A stretch of 64,000 nucleotides of DNA from Afipia sp. Root123D2 (lineage in GTDB: Bacteria > Pseudomonadota > Alphaproteobacteria > Rhizobiales > Xanthobacteraceae): contig NZ_LMDP01000001.1 of the NCBI RefSeq assembly GCF_001425835.1, positions 373,476 to 437,475 of the forward strand, read 5' to 3'. Made by a program: the position numbers and the translations under genes. The notes beneath the pieces are model-generated. The model saw nothing but the letters and a program-made list of their open reading frames with translations, did no database searches and had not been told where the DNA came from. Positions 46,521 through 54,444 of the stretch are shown here, in pieces. How positions within the stretch are numbered: position 1 is the stretch's first letter; every line of letters begins with the position of its first letter.

Positions 46521-47924
46521 ATGGATGATCTTTGGCGCCGCTCGGCTCAGGAGCTCTCATCGCTGATCGCGGGCCGCAAGGTGTCCGCCCGCGAAGCGGT
46601 ATCCGCTTCCCTCGCTCGGCTCGATGCCGTCAACGGCGCAATCAATGCGGTGATCGCGCACCGCCCGGAGGACGCGCTTGCGCGCGCCGACGCGATCGAT
46701 CGCACCATCGCCAAAGGCGATAACGCAGGGCCGCTCGCGGGCGTTCCGGTCACCGTCAAGGTCAATATCGACCAGAAGGGCTATGCCACGACCAACGGCG
46801 TGCGGCTGCTGCGGGACAATGTCGCGCAGCACAACAGCCCGGTGGTCGACAATCTGGAGAAGGCGGGCGCGATCATCATCGGGCGCACCAACACGCCGGC
46901 ATTTTCCTACCGCTGGTTCACGTCGAATTTGCTGCATGGCAACACGAAGAACCCGCGTAACCCGGCGATCACGCCGGGCGGCTCGTCCGGCGGCGCGGCG
47001 TCGGCGGTGACGGCGGGCATCGGCGCCATCGCTCACGGCACCGATATCGCCGGCTCGATCCGTTACCCGGCCTATGCCTGCGGCGTGCACGGCCTGCGCC
47101 CGACTGTGGGACGGATCGCGGCATTCAATGCGTCGTTGCCCGAGCGCCCGATCGGCGCCCAGATCACCGCCGTCTCAGGGCCGCTGGCGCGCACGGTGGG
47201 CGATTTGCGCCTCGCGCTGAAGGCGATGTCGCAATCCGATATCCGCGATCCGTGGTGGGTGCCTGTGCCGCTGGAAGGCCCGGCGATGCCGCGCCGCGCT
47301 GCACTGTGCGTCAGCCCCGATGGACTTGAGACCGTGCCGGAGGTGAAGGCGGCGGTGATCGACGCCGGCAAGCGGCTCGAGCGCGCCGGGTGGACCGTCG
47401 AGGAGGTCACCAAAATTCCGCCGTTCGATGAGGCGGCGCAATTGCAGGTCCGCTTGTGGCTCGGCGATGGCTATGAGGCGATGGTCGAGGCCGCCGAGAA
47501 GGAGGGCGATCCCGGCGCGCTGGCGGCGCTGCGCGGCCATGCCAGCGTCGGCAAGTCGCTCGATCTCGCGCTGTTCTCGCAAACGCTGGCGCGGCGCGCC
47601 ACGCTGGTGCGCGACTGGGCGACCTTCCTCGACACCTACGCGGTGATCGTGATGCCGGTGTGCGCCGAACTGCCGTTCGCGGACCAGCTCGACATCAAGG
47701 ACGAGGCGTCGTTCAAGCGGGTGTGGCGGGCCCAGATGCCGCAGATCGCGCTGCCGTTCATCGGAATGCCGGGGCTGACGGTGTCGACCGGCATGGTCGG
47801 CACATCGCCGGTCGGCGTGCAGATCATCGCGGGTCGCTACCGCGAGGATTTGTGTCTCGCGGCAGGCGAAGCGATCGAGGCGGGCGGCGTGCCACCATCG
47901 CCGATCGATCCGGTGGGGGCGTAA
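46521..47924 (+). CDS. Amidase (amidase-signature family)
   Basis: 467 residues, with AAGAGAAGAGG upstream. The Ser-cisSer-Lys triad is visible: Lys80 (GVPVTVKVNI), Ser155 (TPGGSSGGAAS) and Ser179 (GTDIAGSIRYPA). Length and the C-terminal LPFIGMPGLTVSTGMVGTSPVGVQIIAGRYRED end match the GatA-like amidases. It hydrolyses an amide of unknown structure. It is not GatA itself, lacking gatB/gatC neighbours. Confidence 0.93.
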   Translation: MDDLWRRSAQELSSLIAGRKVSAREAVSASLARLDAVNGAINAVIAHRPEDALARADAIDRTIAKGDNAGPLAGVPVTVKVNIDQKGYATTNGVRLLRDNVAQHNSPVVDNLEKAGAIIIGRTNTPAFSYRWFTSNLLHGNTKNPRNPAITPGGSSGGAASAVTAGIGAIAHGTDIAGSIRYPAYACGVHGLRPTVGRIAAFNASLPERPIGAQITAVSGPLARTVGDLRLALKAMSQSDIRDPWWVPVPLEGPAMPRRAALCVSPDGLETVPEVKAAVIDAGKRLERAGWTVEEVTKIPPFDEAAQLQVRLWLGDGYEAMVEAAEKEGDPGALAALRGHASVGKSLDLALFSQTLARRATLVRDWATFLDTYAVIVMPVCAELPFADQLDIKDEASFKRVWRAQMPQIALPFIGMPGLTVSTGMVGTSPVGVQIIAGRYREDLCLAAGEAIEAGGVPPSPIDPVGA

Positions 47925-48009
47925 GGGGCGAGTTACGTGAAGCGAGTGGATGGCTTCCAGAAAACCTATCGTCTGCGAACGGATGCGCAGCAGGGATTCG
48001 AATTAAGAC

Positions 48010-49197
48010 TCACACCATGATCTCATGCCGATTGAGATTTTCGATGGCTACACAAAGGATCCATGCAGGCGACGTAAAATCGAACGCAAGTCTGAAAAAC
48101 ATCTGACTGGCAACGCGTATCTGGCGACCGTCTCCCAGCCGAGTTAATTCGAATGCGATCTCTGATTCGGAAGGCTGAAATTCGAGCTTGTAGCCTCGGC
48201 ACTCTGCCAGTCGTTGTAAAGCATCAGGCTCGTAGAATACCGCGATATAGATCTCGCCCCAGATAAAGCCAAACAGGGCGCGGCAATTGCGAATGGATAA
48301 TGTGAAGGGGCTATATGGCGACCAAGCTCTTCGAGCTTTTACCTCATTGAGGGAAAATGCCATCGGTTGCGTCACCCCGAGCTCGACAAGAATATTCTCT
48401 ATACTCACGTCCCCTGCAGTTATTGCAACGTAATAAAGCCCTTCTTCAGGAGAACGCCAAGCCGTCCCACTCCTCATGGCCTCCCTGATACAGTCGTTCA
48501 TTGCGTCGACGTAAACCACTTCGCTAGTATCGTGGGTTATTCGGCGAATTTTTTCAAACCCCCGCAGACCTTCCGCCTCATCTGTTTCAAAGAAATTCAA
48601 GAGCTCACGTATCGAATTCCTTTGGCGTCTCCCTCTGCCGTCAAACTTTCCCGATTTAATCTCGATGAGATGGGGATCAGGCCCGATCATGATGCATACG
48701 TCGCCGTGCCGAATGGTGTTGGTAATGTCAGTGAGAAGCGCTGGAATACCTTTATCAAGCAGATTCTCCATAATGCTCCATTCTTTGGAGAGGCCTTCCT
48801 TGTCAGCTATGAAGCCCGCATCTTGTTTGGCGTTCACATTGTGAGTGTTGAACAAGGTCTGCTTGAGCGCAAACTTATCCATAAACAAAAAAGCAATTGC
48901 ATCGCCAAAACACCGCCAAGTGTATGCCAGATGACGGTACTGCTCAATTCGCTCTTGTAATGCTGTAGAGGCTTCTTGCGCCTGTGCTGTATCGCACGTC
49001 CTTAGGATAGATTTACTCCGCCGGATTTTGCGCTCTGCTCGTGTGATTTCCTTAATCAGTAGCTTCTGCAATGACTTTAGTGGCTGTAGTTGCTGAGAAG
49101 TAGTATAAACAGCATTCCGTATAGTGAGATGGGATTTGCACAGTTCATCGAGCAATGAGTATGCGCGTTCAAAAGATTTTCGGCGTCGCTTTATCAT
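48010..49197 (-). CDS. Foreign AT-rich gene: PD-(D/E)XK nuclease-like protein
   Basis: 395 residues in a stretch of about 40-47 % GC, far below its neighbours. The N-terminal ~90 residues are basic and helical (coiled coil). The middle part reads TDITNTIRHGDVCIMIGPDPHLIEIKSGK: Asp166, Glu179 and Lys181 fit the D...(D/E)xK core of PD-(D/E)XK nucleases, with Glu139 as possible upstream acid. The C-terminal ~190 residues match nothing I know. Single gene without visible partner; likely horizontally acquired, possibly a DNA-cleaving defence or selfish element. Confidence 0.7.
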   Translation of the reverse strand: MIKRRRKSFERAYSLLDELCKSHLTIRNAVYTTSQQLQPLKSLQKLLIKEITRAERKIRRSKSILRTCDTAQAQEASTALQERIEQYRHLAYTWRCFGDAIAFLFMDKFALKQTLFNTHNVNAKQDAGFIADKEGLSKEWSIMENLLDKGIPALLTDITNTIRHGDVCIMIGPDPHLIEIKSGKFDGRGRRQRNSIRELLNFFETDEAEGLRGFEKIRRITHDTSEVVYVDAMNDCIREAMRSGTAWRSPEEGLYYVAITAGDVSIENILVELGVTQPMAFSLNEVKARRAWSPYSPFTLSIRNCRALFGFIWGEIYIAVFYEPDALQRLAECRGYKLEFQPSESEIAFELTRLGDGRQIRVASQMFFRLAFDFTSPAWILCVAIENLNRHEIMV

Positions 49198-49294
49198 AAG
49201 CCCTCTTTAATGCTTACCAACAGACGCTGACCATCTTAGGCACAGTGCATCAAAATGCATCATTTTTACAGAACCTGAATACTCAGGCCTCTGT

Positions 49295-49420
49295 CCCGTC
49301 GAGCCTTCTCGATCGCGACGATGCCGGTCTACTTCACGTCCATCACTGCAGCGAACACGCGTTTTACTTCATCGCTATCGCCAGTCGATCCGATGGCGTG
49401 TACAGCGGCCTTACTACCAA
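49295..49420 (-). pseudogene. Remnant of a VOC/PhnB-like gene (C-terminus)
   Basis: Reverse-strand reading gives AIGSTGDSDEVKRVFAAVMDVK-stop-TGIVAIEKARRD, which lines up with the C-terminus of the intact VOC gene at 51183 (AMAAGGAEAKRAFEAMMTMKKIDVAAIEKARRG). An in-frame stop and loss of everything upstream show decay. The rest of the 49198-49472 gap has no gene. Confidence 0.75.
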
Positions 49421-49472
49421 CCTCTTCTTCGCGCCATTCTCATCATCACGCCATCAACCTCGGAGCCTTCCG

Positions 49473-50123
49473 ATGCCGCCCACCATCACTGCCTTTGAAT
49501 CCTCGCCCGATCGCGGCAGGGGTCTTGCGCGTGACATGCGCGTGCGCTGGGCGTTTGAGGAGGTGGGCCAGCCTTACGACGTTCGTCTTGTGTCGTTCAG
49601 TGCAATGAAAGAGCCCGCGCATCGTGCGCTTCATCCTTTCGGGCAGATTCCAACCTATGAGGAAGGCGATCTCGTCCTGTTCGAGTCGGGGGCGATCGTG
49701 CTCCATATCGCGGTGCGCCATGGCGGCTTGCTGCCGGATGATGCGAATGCCCGGGCGCGTGCGATCGCGTGGATGTTCGCTGCGCTCGACACGGTGGAGC
49801 CGCCGATCTTCGACCGCTCTCTCGTCCAGATCCTCGAGCGTAACGAGCCGTGGTACGAGCAGCGCCTGCGTGCCCTTGATGGCAGCATCAGAAAGCGGCT
49901 CAGCGACCTTTCCGGTCGCCTCGGCGATGCTGACTGGCTCGACGGCGCGTTCAGCGCCGGCGATCTTCTGATGGTGACGGTGCTGCGCCGGTTGAACAGC
50001 TCGGGAATCCTGGAGGAGTATCCAAACCTCGCCGCCTATGTCGCCCGCGGCGAAGCGCGGCCCGCGTTCAAGCGCGCGTTCGCTGCCCAGTTGGCGATTT
50101 TCACTGCCGCATCGAAAGGCTGA
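49473..50123 (+). CDS. Glutathione S-transferase family protein
   Basis: 216 residues from ATG 49473 (CGGAG upstream); the frame extends 76 codons further but over the VOC remnant. N-terminal MPPTITAFESSPDRGRGLARDMRVRWAFEEVGQPYDVRLVSFSAMKEPAHRALHPFGQIPTYEEGDLVLFESGAIVLHIA has the GST thioredoxin fold with the cis-Pro and ES glutathione site. The C-terminal domain has FSAGDLLMVTVLRRL. A second GST, only distantly like the one at 21273. Confidence 0.9.
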   Translation: MPPTITAFESSPDRGRGLARDMRVRWAFEEVGQPYDVRLVSFSAMKEPAHRALHPFGQIPTYEEGDLVLFESGAIVLHIAVRHGGLLPDDANARARAIAWMFAALDTVEPPIFDRSLVQILERNEPWYEQRLRALDGSIRKRLSDLSGRLGDADWLDGAFSAGDLLMVTVLRRLNSSGILEEYPNLAAYVARGEARPAFKRAFAAQLAIFTAASKG

Positions 50124-50212
50124 TGAGTGGCGCCGTCGCCGGTCAATCCGGTGGAGGCGGTGAGGGCTTATGCGCGGCGGCTTTTTCGCGCCGGCACCGG
50201 CGTCAAAAACGA

Positions 50213-50243
50213 AAAAAACCCCGGAGATGCCGGGGCTTTTTCA
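50213..50243. terminator. Bidirectional terminator between GST and outer-membrane protein
   Basis: CCCCGG-AGATG-CCGGGG flanked by AAAAAAA upstream and CTTTTT downstream; serves both converging genes. Confidence 0.85.
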
Positions 50244-50283
50244 TTGCGGATCAGAAGGGTCAGTCCTTCGCGATTGCCGGTCC

Positions 50284-51039
50284 TCAGAATTTCCAGCTCA
50301 GGCGTCCCGCCACCGTCCAGAGGTTCTGTTTGACGGCGATGGGGCAGGGCTGCCCGACGCCAGCGCCGCAAGCATAGCCGGGGGGCTCAATGAACGTCTC
50401 GTTCCTGGTACCAAACGGGAGATAGTCGCCCTCGACGCCCAGAATCAGGTTTTTGGTCAGCGCGTATTCGACACCGGCACCGACGACACCGCCAATGCGC
50501 GTTACGCTTGATCTTTCCGCCGTGGCGCCAACCGGAAGGCAGATGCCGCCCCCGACGACACCGTTGCATGTCAAATGGTAGTCTGCGTCGACCCAGGCCA
50601 CGCCGCCCTTGATGTAAAGCAAGGTCCGGTCCCAGGCATAGCCGACGCGCGCCGTTCCCATATAGATACCGGAGATATGAGAATGCATGGTGCCCCAGGG
50701 ACCGAACGGCCGAACGTGGCTTCCTGTCAGGTCTGCCCAGTCGCCGGAAAACTCCAGGCCAAGCACGACATTGCTCAGTTGCCAGTTGTAGCCAACCTGG
50801 CCGCCCGCCAGGCCGCCGCTCGGATTGTGACAGCCGCCGTCCACTCTGATATAGTGGAAGCAGTTCTGGCCGCCGCCGCCGCCGCCGTTTACGCCGATGT
50901 AGAAACCGGACCAGTCATACGCGGCAACCATCGGCAGCGATGGAGCCTTGCTATAAGCGCGGGCGGGCAGGTCCGCAGCCGAAGCCGCAGTTACGGCCCC
51001 CAGCATCAACGCGCAAAGCGTTATGGCAAATTTTTTCAT
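50284..51039 (-). CDS. Outer-membrane beta-barrel protein (Omp25/RopB-like)
   Basis: 251 residues from ATG 51039. Signal peptide MKKFAITLCALMLGAVTAASAADL, then YDWSGFYIGVNGGGGGGQ, the hallmark start of alphaproteobacterial Omp25-like porins, and LAGGQVGYNWQLSNVVLGLEFSGDWADL. It ends TVAGRLSWKF with terminal Phe. Eight-stranded barrel, surface-exposed. Four to six cysteines (NCFHYIRVDGGCHN, LTCNGVVGGGICLP, YACGAGVGQPCP) are unusual and suggest loop disulfides. Confidence 0.9.
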   Translation of the reverse strand: MKKFAITLCALMLGAVTAASAADLPARAYSKAPSLPMVAAYDWSGFYIGVNGGGGGGQNCFHYIRVDGGCHNPSGGLAGGQVGYNWQLSNVVLGLEFSGDWADLTGSHVRPFGPWGTMHSHISGIYMGTARVGYAWDRTLLYIKGGVAWVDADYHLTCNGVVGGGICLPVGATAERSSVTRIGGVVGAGVEYALTKNLILGVEGDYLPFGTRNETFIEPPGYACGAGVGQPCPIAVKQNLWTVAGRLSWKF

Positions 51040-51182
51040 CGGCAATCCCTGGAAATACGCTGAAAAACTAACACGCGGGCGGGCCGATCCGCCATGACTT
51101 AATAGCCACAGTCCTGACTTATGTCGGGCCATGTCCGCGGTCGCAAGACCGTACAGCACTGAACCATCAGGCCCGGTCGGCT

Positions 51183-51662
51183 TCACCCCCGCCGGGCCTT
51201 CTCGATCGCGGCGACGTCGATCTTCTTCATCGTCATCATCGCTTCGAACGCGCGCTTGGCTTCAGCGCCGCCGGCCGCCATCGCGTCGGTCAGCACGCGC
51301 GGCGTGATCTGCCACGAGATGCCCCATTTGTCCTTGCACCATCCGCACACGCTTTCCTGGCCGCCATTGCCGACAATGGCGTTCCAGTAGCGGTCCGTTT
51401 CCTGCTGATCGTCGGTGGCGATCTGGAACGAGAAGGCTTCGGTGTGTTTGAACGCGGTCCCGCCATTGAGGCCGATGCATGGAATGCCGGCGACGGTGAA
51501 CTCGACCGTCAGCACGTCGCCTTCCTTGCCCGACGGAAAGTCGCTGGGCGCGCGGTGGACGGCGCTCACCGAGCTGTCGGGAAAGGTCTCGGCGTAGAAG
51601 CGCGCCGCAGCCTCGGCGTCCTTGTTGTACCAGACGCAGATCGTATTCTTGGCAAGGGCCAT
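51183..51662 (-). CDS. VOC-family protein (PhnB/3-demethylubiquinone methyltransferase-like)
   Basis: 159 residues from ATG 51662. NTICVWYNKDAEAAARFYAETFPDSSVSAVHRAPSDFPSGKEGDVLTVEFTVAGIPCIGLNGGTAFKHTEAFSFQIATDDQQETDRYW and CGWCKDKWGISWQITPRVL are typical of the PhnB-like branch of glyoxalase-fold proteins. Despite the name, methyltransferase activity is not established for this branch. A decayed copy lies 1.8 kb upstream at 49295. Confidence 0.9.
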   Translation of the reverse strand: MALAKNTICVWYNKDAEAAARFYAETFPDSSVSAVHRAPSDFPSGKEGDVLTVEFTVAGIPCIGLNGGTAFKHTEAFSFQIATDDQQETDRYWNAIVGNGGQESVCGWCKDKWGISWQITPRVLTDAMAAGGAEAKRAFEAMMTMKKIDVAAIEKARRG

Positions 51663-51978
51663 TGCTTGTCCTTTTGCTTTTGAAGCCGGTTCCGGCAGGT
51701 TCTCGCGCACCCGGTGGTTGCAGTCGGTCTTGAGCGCGCACCACGAAGGTGGAATGTGCTCGTGCCATCTGGCGTTCCGCCGGTCAACATTCCGGTCAGT
51801 CGGGAGCGCGGCCTGAAAGCTGTCTTATCAGACAGCCACGCTGACCTAACAAACACATGACGGTTTGAGGTAATTGTCTGGATGGATGGATCGGCGTAGC
51901 TTCTGGCCGGGCAACTGAAGGCGGCGAGGTGACAGCGGGCCAACGAGTCCGCGTTTCGATCGGCAAAGGCGTTGAGCC
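51663..51978. other. Intergenic region with short palindrome
   Basis: 316 bases without gene. One perfect dyad GCTGTCT-TATC-AGACAGC at 51819-51836 lies about 140 bases before the cyclase start, in the place of an operator. No clear promoter otherwise. Confidence 0.4.
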
Positions 51979-53517
51979 ATGCGCGGCGAAATTCACCACA
52001 TCCATTCGGATTCAGACACCGGACATCCGCATGAGGCGATGCCGCGCCGTCTCATGGCGATCCTCGCCGGAGACATCTCGGGCTACAGCCGTTTGATGGA
52101 GCTCGACGAGGAGGGGACGTTCGCGCGCGTGAAGCGAATTCAGCGCGACCTCCTCGAGCCGACGATTGCGGAACACCATGGCCGGCTGATCAGCACCGCA
52201 GGGGACGGGTTCATCGCGATTTTCGACAGCCCGGTCGAAGCGGTGCGGTGTGGCATCGTCGTTCAGCAAAGCATGCTCGGGCGCAACGCATCGCTGCCGC
52301 GCGAACGCTGGATCATGTTCCGGATCGGCGTCAATCTCGGCGACGTCATTGTCGAAGGCGATGACGTTTATGGCGATGGCGTCAACGTTGCCGCCCGCCT
52401 CGAGAACATCGCCAGCCCCGGACACATCTACATTTCCGGCGGCGTCTATGAGCAGGTCAAGCACAAGCTGGTTTGCGGTTATCAGTCGCTCGGAGACCGT
52501 CAGGTCAAGAACATCACCGATCCCGTCAGGGTCTACCGGGTTCTGCCTGATCCGTCTGCGCTGGCGGAAGGCCGCAGCTATCGGGTCGCGCGGATGCTGA
52601 CGGCGCTTGGCGTCGTTCTGTTGGCGATTGCGGGTGGCGCCTATTGGTACGCGACGCAACCGGACGGCCAGCTGGCGAGCTGGTTCTCCACGCCTGCGCC
52701 CATCCCGGGGAAGATCGCGGCGGCCCCTGCGGAGCCGCCGCCTGTCGTGGCGCCTGCTCCGGCACCGGTCGCACCGAAGCCGTCCTCACCTGAGACAACG
52801 GCGGCGCCGGCGATCGCCCCGCAGCCGGTGGCGCCATCGCTCCGGGAGCCCGAGATGATCCCGGTTCAGGGCGGCAGCTTCGCGATGGGCAGTAATGACG
52901 ATATCTCGGAGAAGCCCGTCCATCGGGTCACCATCAAGCCCTTCGCGATCGGCAAGTTTCCCGTCACCGTTGGTGAGTGGAACGACTGTGTCGCGGCGAA
53001 GGCCTGTCCGTTCGTGGCGAAAGGCAAGGACGACGCTCCCGTCACCGATGTGAGCTGGAACGATGCCAAGCAATATGTCGGATGGCTCGCAGAGGTCACG
53101 CGCAAGCCGTACCGGTTGCCGAGCGAAGCCGAATGGGAATATGCCGCGCGGGGCGGCACGCAAACGAAATACTGGTGGGGCGACCAGTTTCAATCCGGCA
53201 TCGTCAATTGCAAGGGTTGCAGCGAGGCCGCGGTGGCCGAGCAACCGATGACGGTCGGCAGTCTCAAGCCGAATCCATTTGGCCTTTACGAGATGGGCGG
53301 CAGTATCGACCAGTGGGTCGAGGACTGCTGGCACAGGAATTATCAGGGCGCCCCGGCCGACGGCTCGCCATGGGTCGACGGCGACTGCGCCCTGCGTGTC
53401 CTTCGATCCGGTTCATGGCGGAATGACGCGCGTTATGTCCGCCCGGCCAACCGGGATCATTACGAGGCGATTGTGCGCTATCCGACTCACGGTTTTCGTG
53501 TCGCGCTCTCTCCCTAG
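51979..53517 (+). CDS. Class III nucleotide cyclase fused to SUMF1/FGE-type domain
   Basis: 512 residues. Residues ~24-190: class III cyclase catalytic domain with metal Asp32 (ILAGDISGYSRLM) and Asp76 (STAGDGFIAIF), the dimer-interface region IGVNLGDVIVEGDDVYGDGVNVAARLE and Arg140. One transmembrane helix at ~204-226, a Pro/Ala linker to ~290, then an SUMF1-type domain (MIPVQGGSFAMGS...PVHRVTIKPFAIGKFPVTVGEWNDC, RLPSEAEWEYAARGG, GLYEMGGSIDQWVEDCW, LRSGSWRNDARYVRPANRD). The cyclase is cytosolic and the SUMF1 domain periplasmic. The usual FGE cysteine pair is not obvious, so it may bind rather than oxidise. Suggests an external signal controlling cAMP. Confidence 0.9.
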   Translation: MRGEIHHIHSDSDTGHPHEAMPRRLMAILAGDISGYSRLMELDEEGTFARVKRIQRDLLEPTIAEHHGRLISTAGDGFIAIFDSPVEAVRCGIVVQQSMLGRNASLPRERWIMFRIGVNLGDVIVEGDDVYGDGVNVAARLENIASPGHIYISGGVYEQVKHKLVCGYQSLGDRQVKNITDPVRVYRVLPDPSALAEGRSYRVARMLTALGVVLLAIAGGAYWYATQPDGQLASWFSTPAPIPGKIAAAPAEPPPVVAPAPAPVAPKPSSPETTAAPAIAPQPVAPSLREPEMIPVQGGSFAMGSNDDISEKPVHRVTIKPFAIGKFPVTVGEWNDCVAAKACPFVAKGKDDAPVTDVSWNDAKQYVGWLAEVTRKPYRLPSEAEWEYAARGGTQTKYWWGDQFQSGIVNCKGCSEAAVAEQPMTVGSLKPNPFGLYEMGGSIDQWVEDCWHRNYQGAPADGSPWVDGDCALRVLRSGSWRNDARYVRPANRDHYEAIVRYPTHGFRVALSP

Positions 53518-53568
53518 CGCGCGGCAGATCCAGTTTTTATTTTTGAATTGCCAGGACAGGGGACGGTC

Positions 53569-53994
53569 ATGAATATCATTCGGCTCAGTGTGCTGACGGC
53601 GGTGCTGACGTTGCTTCCCTTGACCGCACTTGCCCAGGGAACGCCGGCGCCCAAGGACGCGTATCTCTATTTCGTCTGGCCGCAGGACGGGACGATAATC
53701 AGAGGCGCGTTCTGGTGCCGTTTCGGCTTGCGCAACATGGGCGTCACCCAGGCCGGCAGCAATTTTCAGAACAGCGGCCATCATCATCTGCTTGTGGATG
53801 TGAATGAGCCGCTCGATCCCAAGGAGCCGATTCCGCAGGACAAGGCGCACCTTCATTTCGGCGGCGGTCAGACCGAAGCGCGGATCGAATTGCCGCCTGG
53901 AAAGCACACCCTGCAACTGGTGCTGGGCGACGCCAAACATTATCCCTTCGATCCGCCGATCGTATCGAAGAAGATCACGATCACAGTCAGATAG
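53569..53994 (+). CDS. DUF4399 periplasmic protein
   Basis: 141 residues from ATG 53569 (AGGGGAC upstream). Signal peptide (cleavage after ALAQ). The mature domain shows AYLYFVWPQDGTIIRG, NSGHHHLLVDV, KAHLHFGGGQTEARIELPPGKHTLQLVLGDAKH, the DUF4399 pattern with conserved His residues that could bind metal. Follows the cyclase by 51 bases and may share its transcript. Confidence 0.88.
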   Translation: MNIIRLSVLTAVLTLLPLTALAQGTPAPKDAYLYFVWPQDGTIIRGAFWCRFGLRNMGVTQAGSNFQNSGHHHLLVDVNEPLDPKEPIPQDKAHLHFGGGQTEARIELPPGKHTLQLVLGDAKHYPFDPPIVSKKITITVR

Positions 53995-54011
53995 AATGTG
54001 GACTGAGAAGC

Positions 54012-54224
54012 TTAGTTCGCGGGCGGCTGCGGCGGTTTGTTGCGGCGCAGGATGCTTTCGGTGTCCACGATATCGCGGTGCGACTGCCGGATCAGGACGC
54101 TGCCGGTCTTGAGATCGCGGCGGGCGCGATGAAGCAGGCGGTGGCCTTCAACGGCGAGTTCGCGGGCGCGCTGTAGCTGCTTGCTGAACGTGACGAGAGC
54201 CATCGCGGCTTCCGGCGTGGTCAT
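54012..54224 (-). CDS. Small hypothetical protein
   Basis: 70 residues from ATG 54224 (AGGAGC upstream), helical and basic: MTTPEAAMALVTFSKQLQRARELAVEGHRLLHRARRDLKTGSVLIRQSHRDIVDTESILRR. No family recognised. The longer open frame upstream lacks a start with ribosome site and runs into the divergent MFS gene. Confidence 0.55.
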   Translation of the reverse strand: MTTPEAAMALVTFSKQLQRARELAVEGHRLLHRARRDLKTGSVLIRQSHRDIVDTESILRRNKPPQPPAN

Positions 54225-54444
54225 GGGTTGCTCCTGTGCCTGCCTGCGATCCCAACGCGCCAGCCGCCAAATCGTTCGTTTGCGATGTTCGGGCGGCGGT
54301 TTTCCCGCGCCGCCCGGCGTGGCGATGAACCCGACGATCCGGCCGGTCGACCCATGACAGTGGCCTGGCGCCGCGAGCGATCGTGCTTGTGGTCTGTTTC
54401 GCTGCTTTATGTTGAAGATACAGGTGAACTGGACCCGCGATTCG

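Noticed and set aside
48367..48960. 197-codon plus-strand frame in the AT-rich gene
   Set aside because: Less GC shadow would be expected here, so I considered it, but the translation has no domain and no ribosome site, and the 395-residue minus frame has a nuclease-like core.
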